DNA from: Blautia sp. | Lineage (GTDB): Bacteria; Bacillota; Clostridia; Lachnospirales; Lachnospiraceae | Assembly: GCA_029257805.1 (NCBI GenBank) | Contig: JARIAR010000018.1 | Coordinates: 1 to 62,153 of the forward strand | Length of the DNA: 62,153 nt | Direction: 5' to 3' | Part shown: one piece after another, positions 58,295 through 62,153 of the stretch | How positions within the stretch are numbered: position 1 is the first letter of the stretch | Layout: every line of letters begins with the position of its first letter | The notes under the pieces: generated by a model | The model's database searches: none | The model's input: only the letters and a program-made list of their open reading frames with translations | What the model was told of the DNA's origin: nothing | Position numbers and translations under genes: made by a program

Positions 58295-60310
58295 CTAAAA
58301 ATGTGCTTTTTCAATCAAATTTTTTTCTGTTGATTCACTATCTTCATAGACTTCATAACGATTACGTCCATGATTTTTAGCACGATATAATGCTATATCT
58401 GCTTTATCAATTAAGGTATAAATATCCTGCCGTGTATATTCGGCACAGTACACCCCAATACTTACTGTTAGGTTAGAAGAAACATCCGAACATTCATGTT
58501 TGATTGCTCTATGTTCAACTGTTTCCCTTATCTCTTTTGCCATTCTCAATTCTTCATCCGGCAATGTATCGAATGTTAATACAACAATTTCCTCCCCACC
58601 ATAGCGAACCACTATACTACTGCTTTTTGAACATTCCCTCACTATGTCGGCTACTTCTCTAATTACCATATCTCCTTTAATATGTCCATAAAAATCATTG
58701 TACTTTTTAAAATAATCAATATCAATGAGAAGAATAGAAACTACTTTTCCTTCTATCTTCTTGTATTTTGCATTCAAATAATAGTTAAGATATTTTCTGT
58801 TATTTAATCCTGTCATATGGTCGGTAAAGCTCATTTTACGCCATTTTCGAATGGTCCATACAAAGAATAGAGAAAGTACCACTAACAATACTATCACGCT
58901 GGCACCCAATATCAACATTATTTGATAAGTTTCCTGTACATTTTCCAAACGATAGTATTGATACAGGTTTTTAATAAATGAAACATAATTACCAGTAAAT
59001 ATCTTGTTTATTTCTATAATTTCAGTATTATATAACTGTTGGTAATGGCTATATAACTCCAAATCACCCTGTTCTTTGTAAATTTCACCGATTTCTTCAT
59101 AGCAGGATTTTTCCAGTCCAAAACCAGTTTCATTGGATTTTTTCAATACTTTTTTAAAGCAAAGAATCGCTTCGTCATATTGCATTCTTTTTTTATATAG
59201 TTTTGCATAGGAAAAATCAACATAGATATCTTTATTCCACACCAACTCATAGGTATCATTCTGAATCAGTTCCATAGCTTTCACCAGATGATTTTCTGCT
59301 TTCTCCAATTCATTTTCTCCCATGTATTTTTCTGCCAAAACATTATTTTTTAAAACTTCCACATCATCTCTGGCATTCTCAGGAAGATTTGAGAGCAGTT
59401 CATCGAGCTTTTCCAGCAGCCCATCCACCTCATCATACTTTTGTAATTCAAGATACGCATGACATGCATTAATGATTGTCATACTCTTGTTAATTTCTTC
59501 CTCTTCTTTTCCAAGCAATGGAATATCTATGGCTCTTTTATAAAAGTCAATAGCATTCTCGTACTCATCAATACTAAAATTAATATCACCAATACAGGTT
59601 AGCAATTTTATTTTATAATATTCTCGCGAAGAAATATCCTGCAATCCTTCAACCAAATAGAGAGCACCAAAATAATAAAACAAAGCTTCCGAATACTGCT
59701 TATTCAAACTAAACATTTGGCCAATGTTTCCGGAAATTTTCACTTTTGTTTCATCCGTCAATCCTTTGGTGTTATTTAGATAATCCACTAACACATCGGC
59801 TCCCTGCGTTGCATCATTGATCAAATAATATGCCACTTGCCACTGCAAAAAGCCATCATTTTTATATTCTTTATCCTTCTTCATATAAGATAATATATTT
59901 TTGCAATTTTGTACAAATTCTTCCTTAGGACTATTTTCATTTGTTAACATATTCAAAAATATATATGTATAAATCTTTATGAAAGAAGAATCTGAATTTT
60001 GCAGCTTATTTTTAACTTGCGTAAACTGCTGCTTTGCTTTTTCGTAATCACTATTCAAAAAATACAAATATCCTTTTATGAAGCACACTTCATTTGTTGT
60101 CTTATCCTCTTTACTTTCCAGGTACTCCTCAAGTATATTTCGAAGTTCCTCTGTATTGGATTCATTCTGAATCGCTGTTTCCATGGTTTGTTGAATACGG
60201 GATTTCTCTCTCCTAAGTAAGGGATCACAACCAACAATCAGGATTGCAGTTATGAAAAAGCTCAAAACTGCAACTGCTGTTATCACTCTCTTCTGATTCT
60301 TGCTTTTCAA
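58295..60310 (-). CDS. TPR-domain, membrane-anchored diguanylate cyclase (GGDEF)
   Basis: The 671-residue signalling protein has an N-terminal signal or anchor with a lipobox-like LIVGC (Cys28), about 430 residues of tetratricopeptide-like helical repeats (YKRAI, EKAENHLVKAM, AILCFKKVLKK), a transmembrane helix (about 470-495, LGASVIVLLVVLSLFFVW) and a C-terminal GGDEF domain with RYGGEEIV and LLIDIDYFKKYND. GGEEI retains the catalytic pattern; no RxxD inhibitory site is seen upstream. The repeats would lie outside the cell. The start is TTG at 60310 with GTGGTGAT upstream. A longer frame to 60370 runs into the -10 box of its own promoter. Confidence 0.85.
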   Translation of the reverse strand: MKSKNQKRVITAVAVLSFFITAILIVGCDPLLRREKSRIQQTMETAIQNESNTEELRNILEEYLESKEDKTTNEVCFIKGYLYFLNSDYEKAKQQFTQVKNKLQNSDSSFIKIYTYIFLNMLTNENSPKEEFVQNCKNILSYMKKDKEYKNDGFLQWQVAYYLINDATQGADVLVDYLNNTKGLTDETKVKISGNIGQMFSLNKQYSEALFYYFGALYLVEGLQDISSREYYKIKLLTCIGDINFSIDEYENAIDFYKRAIDIPLLGKEEEEINKSMTIINACHAYLELQKYDEVDGLLEKLDELLSNLPENARDDVEVLKNNVLAEKYMGENELEKAENHLVKAMELIQNDTYELVWNKDIYVDFSYAKLYKKRMQYDEAILCFKKVLKKSNETGFGLEKSCYEEIGEIYKEQGDLELYSHYQQLYNTEIIEINKIFTGNYVSFIKNLYQYYRLENVQETYQIMLILGASVIVLLVVLSLFFVWTIRKWRKMSFTDHMTGLNNRKYLNYYLNAKYKKIEGKVVSILLIDIDYFKKYNDFYGHIKGDMVIREVADIVRECSKSSSIVVRYGGEEIVVLTFDTLPDEELRMAKEIRETVEHRAIKHECSDVSSNLTVSIGVYCAEYTRQDIYTLIDKADIALYRAKNHGRNRYEVYEDSESTEKNLIEKAHF

Positions 60311-60360
60311 TCTATCACCACTCAATTTTAATGATATTAATAAACACAAAACTGTTTGCA

Positions 60361-60389
60361 ATAATAACATATACCAATAAAGCTGTCAA
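60361..60389 (-). promoter_or_regulatory. Promoter of the TPR-GGDEF gene
   Basis: Consensus TTGACA (60389-60384), a 17-bp spacer and TATTAT (60366-60361) on the minus strand, about 50 nt before the TTG start. It is partly inside the longest open frame, which argues for the shorter start. Confidence 0.8.
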
Positions 60390-60403
60390 TGTTCTTTGCG
60401 CCT

Positions 60404-61330
60404 TTACATGCAGGTAAACTGCCTCGTTGTACGGCTATAATGATAAACATTGGAAGTCAGATAGTCCTCTTCCGGTGTTGCCTCCCGAATGGTCTCTTCC
60501 AGAACTTCTTTTAAATCTTCCAGATAAACGGAATCTACACTATGCACCATAACTTCATGAACACTGGTAAAAGCCAGATACAGATCATCTTCCAGCATAT
60601 CACTTAACCTTTGTGCCACACCCGGTAAAAAAATAGCAATGGCTCCATTTACTTTCCCCGTTGTACTAAGACAATTCCCCCTTACATCTTTTCCCGGATA
60701 AAAATCCGGTTCCTCCTCCATAAAATCCTCCCCTTCATACCGGGGATCACAAAGAAGTTTCTGCCAGGTGTATATACGTGGAGGAGATACACGATATGTG
60801 TTTTTTAAACCTTCCTCAAAAACTTCCACACAACTTTTTCCCCAATTCAAAACATAACTTTTAAGAATCTTTGTGCTGCTTATGATTCCTCCCTCTTCCA
60901 TCACTTTCATATATAAAACAAGAGCAATATCCCCCACCGGACAATACACGGCATCTTTAAGGCTCTCTTTGTGCTTCTGAAAATTTAAAGTCCGCACAAA
61001 TAAATGCTCTTTTGCCTTCTGATAATCCATAAGTCTTTTGGTACTTTCTAAAAATTCTGCACTTGCGGCACGTTCTATTTGCATCATTACACTTTCCACG
61101 ATCTCATTTATAGAAACATCACTTTGAAAACGTTCATATAAATCTCCTGTATAAAGTCCGCATACTTCTTTTGCATTTTCATTTTCCGCACACTCTACAA
61201 ACAGTTTATCTCCTGTTTCCGTATACGGACCTCCTTTTTCTTCAAAGTAAATTTTCTCTTCAGAGATCCCCATTGCCTCCATAAGTGCAAGACGCAGTTT
61301 CTCCACAAATTCTTTGTATCCTTCTTCCAT
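60404..61330 (-). CDS. DUF5688-family protein
   Basis: The 308-residue cytoplasmic protein, alpha-helical in its first half, has conserved-looking acidic and aromatic positions (KIYFEEKGGPYTETGDKLFVE, VYCPVGDIALVLY, SYVLNWGKSCVEVFEEGL). It resembles DUF5688 proteins common, often in several copies, in Lachnospiraceae. No function is known. The start is ATG at 61330 (AAAGGA 7 nt upstream). It lies 94 nt before the TPR-GGDEF gene, which has its own promoter. Confidence 0.7.
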   Translation of the reverse strand: MEEGYKEFVEKLRLALMEAMGISEEKIYFEEKGGPYTETGDKLFVECAENENAKEVCGLYTGDLYERFQSDVSINEIVESVMMQIERAASAEFLESTKRLMDYQKAKEHLFVRTLNFQKHKESLKDAVYCPVGDIALVLYMKVMEEGGIISSTKILKSYVLNWGKSCVEVFEEGLKNTYRVSPPRIYTWQKLLCDPRYEGEDFMEEEPDFYPGKDVRGNCLSTTGKVNGAIAIFLPGVAQRLSDMLEDDLYLAFTSVHEVMVHSVDSVYLEDLKEVLEETIREATPEEDYLTSNVYHYSRTTRQFTCM

Positions 61331-61336
61331 ATTCAA

Positions 61337-61574
61337 TTCCTTTCTTTGCGAATAAAATTCAGGCAGAACGCCCTGATGTTTCTGCAGCTTTCCGTTATCT
61401 TATATAACGACATCTGCACAAGATATGTTGTATTTAATAGAATTTCCGAAATCACTCCGGAAAAGAAAAGACAGGGAGCAAAAGCTCCCTGCTGAGCTGC
61501 TGTAAACTCAGTATACGTTATACAGCATTCCATGTAAAGAAAATTCGTTCGACATTATTTCCATTGAAATATCC
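61337..61574. other. Intergenic region with a terminator
   Basis: Aside from the hairpin at 61472-61491 I see no gene. A 66-codon frame here (61333-61533) has no ribosome site and covers the terminator. Confidence 0.6.
61472..61491 (-). terminator. Terminator of the tyrosine-phosphatase gene
   Basis: The perfect 8-bp arms CAGGGAGC and GCTCCCTG have a 4-nt loop. On the minus strand it is followed by TCTTTTCTTTT. Confidence 0.8.
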
Positions 61575-62057
61575 TTATTTTTTCAAAATTCCCTCTTCTT
61601 TTAACCAATCGAGAAATGCCTGACAGCCTTCCACAATATCCGCATATGTTACAGCAAAATTCCCCGTATACCATGGATCGGCAATATCTCTTGGTCTGCT
61701 GCTATAAGAAAGAAACAGCTTCACTTTAGCCTTCGGATCTTCCTTTAAAATCCTCATGGTATTTCGGATATTGCGCTGCTCCATTCCTAAAATATAATCA
61801 TATTTGTCATAATCACTTTTTTGCAGCTGCACTGCCCTTTTTCCATCACATCCAATTCCATGTTTTGCCAGCTCTTCTCGTGCCGGCGGATATACGGGAT
61901 TTCCAACCCCGTTCCATATTTCTTCTGTGCTGGTGGCAGCAGATGCTATAAAAAATTCCGATTCATAACCTGATCTTTTTACTAAGTCTTTAAAAACAAA
62001 CTCTGCCATTGGACTGCGGCAGATGTTGCCGTGGCAGATGAATAAAACTCTAATCAT
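61575..62057 (-). CDS. Low-molecular-weight protein-tyrosine phosphatase
   Basis: The 160-residue enzyme has the P-loop CHGNICRSPMAE (Cys9 nucleophile, Arg15) at the N-terminus and the general-acid DPWYTGNF near residue 133. It can act on tyrosine kinases of polysaccharide synthesis or on arginine phosphate (McsB substrates); which is unknown here. AGGAG lies 7 nt before the ATG. The region 62058-62153 upstream is an AT-rich spacer with no gene to the window edge. Confidence 0.95.
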   Translation of the reverse strand: MIRVLFICHGNICRSPMAEFVFKDLVKRSGYESEFFIASAATSTEEIWNGVGNPVYPPAREELAKHGIGCDGKRAVQLQKSDYDKYDYILGMEQRNIRNTMRILKEDPKAKVKLFLSYSSRPRDIADPWYTGNFAVTYADIVEGCQAFLDWLKEEGILKK

Positions 62058-62153
62058 AAAATTCTCCTATCTCAAAATGCCAAGAAATGCCCGTAAATGC
62101 AAGGTTTTACGCAGGTTTCCGGCAGTTGTTTTTTTATTTTAAATCTACACAAT

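Noticed and set aside
61333-61533. 66-codon open frame between the DUF5688 and phosphatase genes
   Set aside because: No ribosome site, no recognisable family, and it spans a clear terminator hairpin.

Overview
The window is a low-GC Firmicute chromosome segment, most likely from a gut Lachnospiraceae (Blautia/Dorea/Ruminococcus-like) clostridium. The evidence is a SCIFF ranthipeptide precursor and its radical-SAM maturase beside secDF, a SigI/RsgI pair, HemZ, a DUF5688 protein, a CwlC-like amidase, strong AAGGAGG ribosome sites and several TTG starts. This is inferred from gene content only; no search was run. Nearly all genes lie on the minus strand. I see no rRNA, tRNA, CRISPR, insertion sequence or phage gene.

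Layout from left to right. 0.2-2.9 kb: translation genes tsf, rpsB and an RsuA-type pseudouridine synthase. 2.9-6.3 kb: a GntR(YtrA-type)/ABC exporter operon. 6.4-9.3 kb: copper homeostasis, csoR-copA, with a CopZ-like chaperone domain fused to CopA that has its own internal ribosome site. 9.4-13 kb: CAAX-type protease, HAD phosphatase, and a membrane Ser/Thr kinase with a Glu-Pro-rich partner. 13.1-16.6 kb: argS, degV and a divergent LUD-domain gene. 16.6-26 kb: an unusual membrane system in which a propeller-fused solute-binding lipoprotein, MalF/MalG permeases, a MacA-like adaptor, a MacB-like membrane protein and a CBM9-like protein are interleaved with a response regulator and histidine kinase. 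Its promoters share a conserved repeat arrangement. 26-33 kb: a MacAB-type transporter with two adaptors, and a divergent lipoprotein. 33-44 kb: a long clostridial housekeeping cluster, recJ and then apt-relA-MBL-hemZ-HDGYP-hisS-aspS-pgsA. 44-48.7 kb: the TIGR04086-scfA-scfB-secDF cluster. 48.7-53.3 kb: a repeat-rich surface protein, a CorC-type transporter, YdcF, and a leaderless CwlC-like amidase. 53.4-58.2 kb: VTC polyphosphate polymerase, two DUF4956 membrane proteins, a metallo-beta-lactamase lipoprotein and sigI-rsgI, apparently read as one block. 58.3-62.1 kb: a TPR-GGDEF protein, DUF5688 and a low-molecular-weight tyrosine phosphatase.

The best candidates for undescribed biology are: (1) the 16.6-26 kb two-component-regulated chimeric importer/MacAB-like locus, which contains no ATPase, and its matched promoters; (2) the CopA gene with an embedded CopZ start; (3) the VTC-DUF4956-MBL-DUF4956-SigI-RsgI block; (4) the MacA-like adaptor with a large insertion in its coiled-coil hairpin; and (5) the kinase gene that appears to begin at AUU.

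Starts given here were often moved inward or outward from the longest open frame, using ribosome-site position; each entry says why. Promoter calls are by eye.
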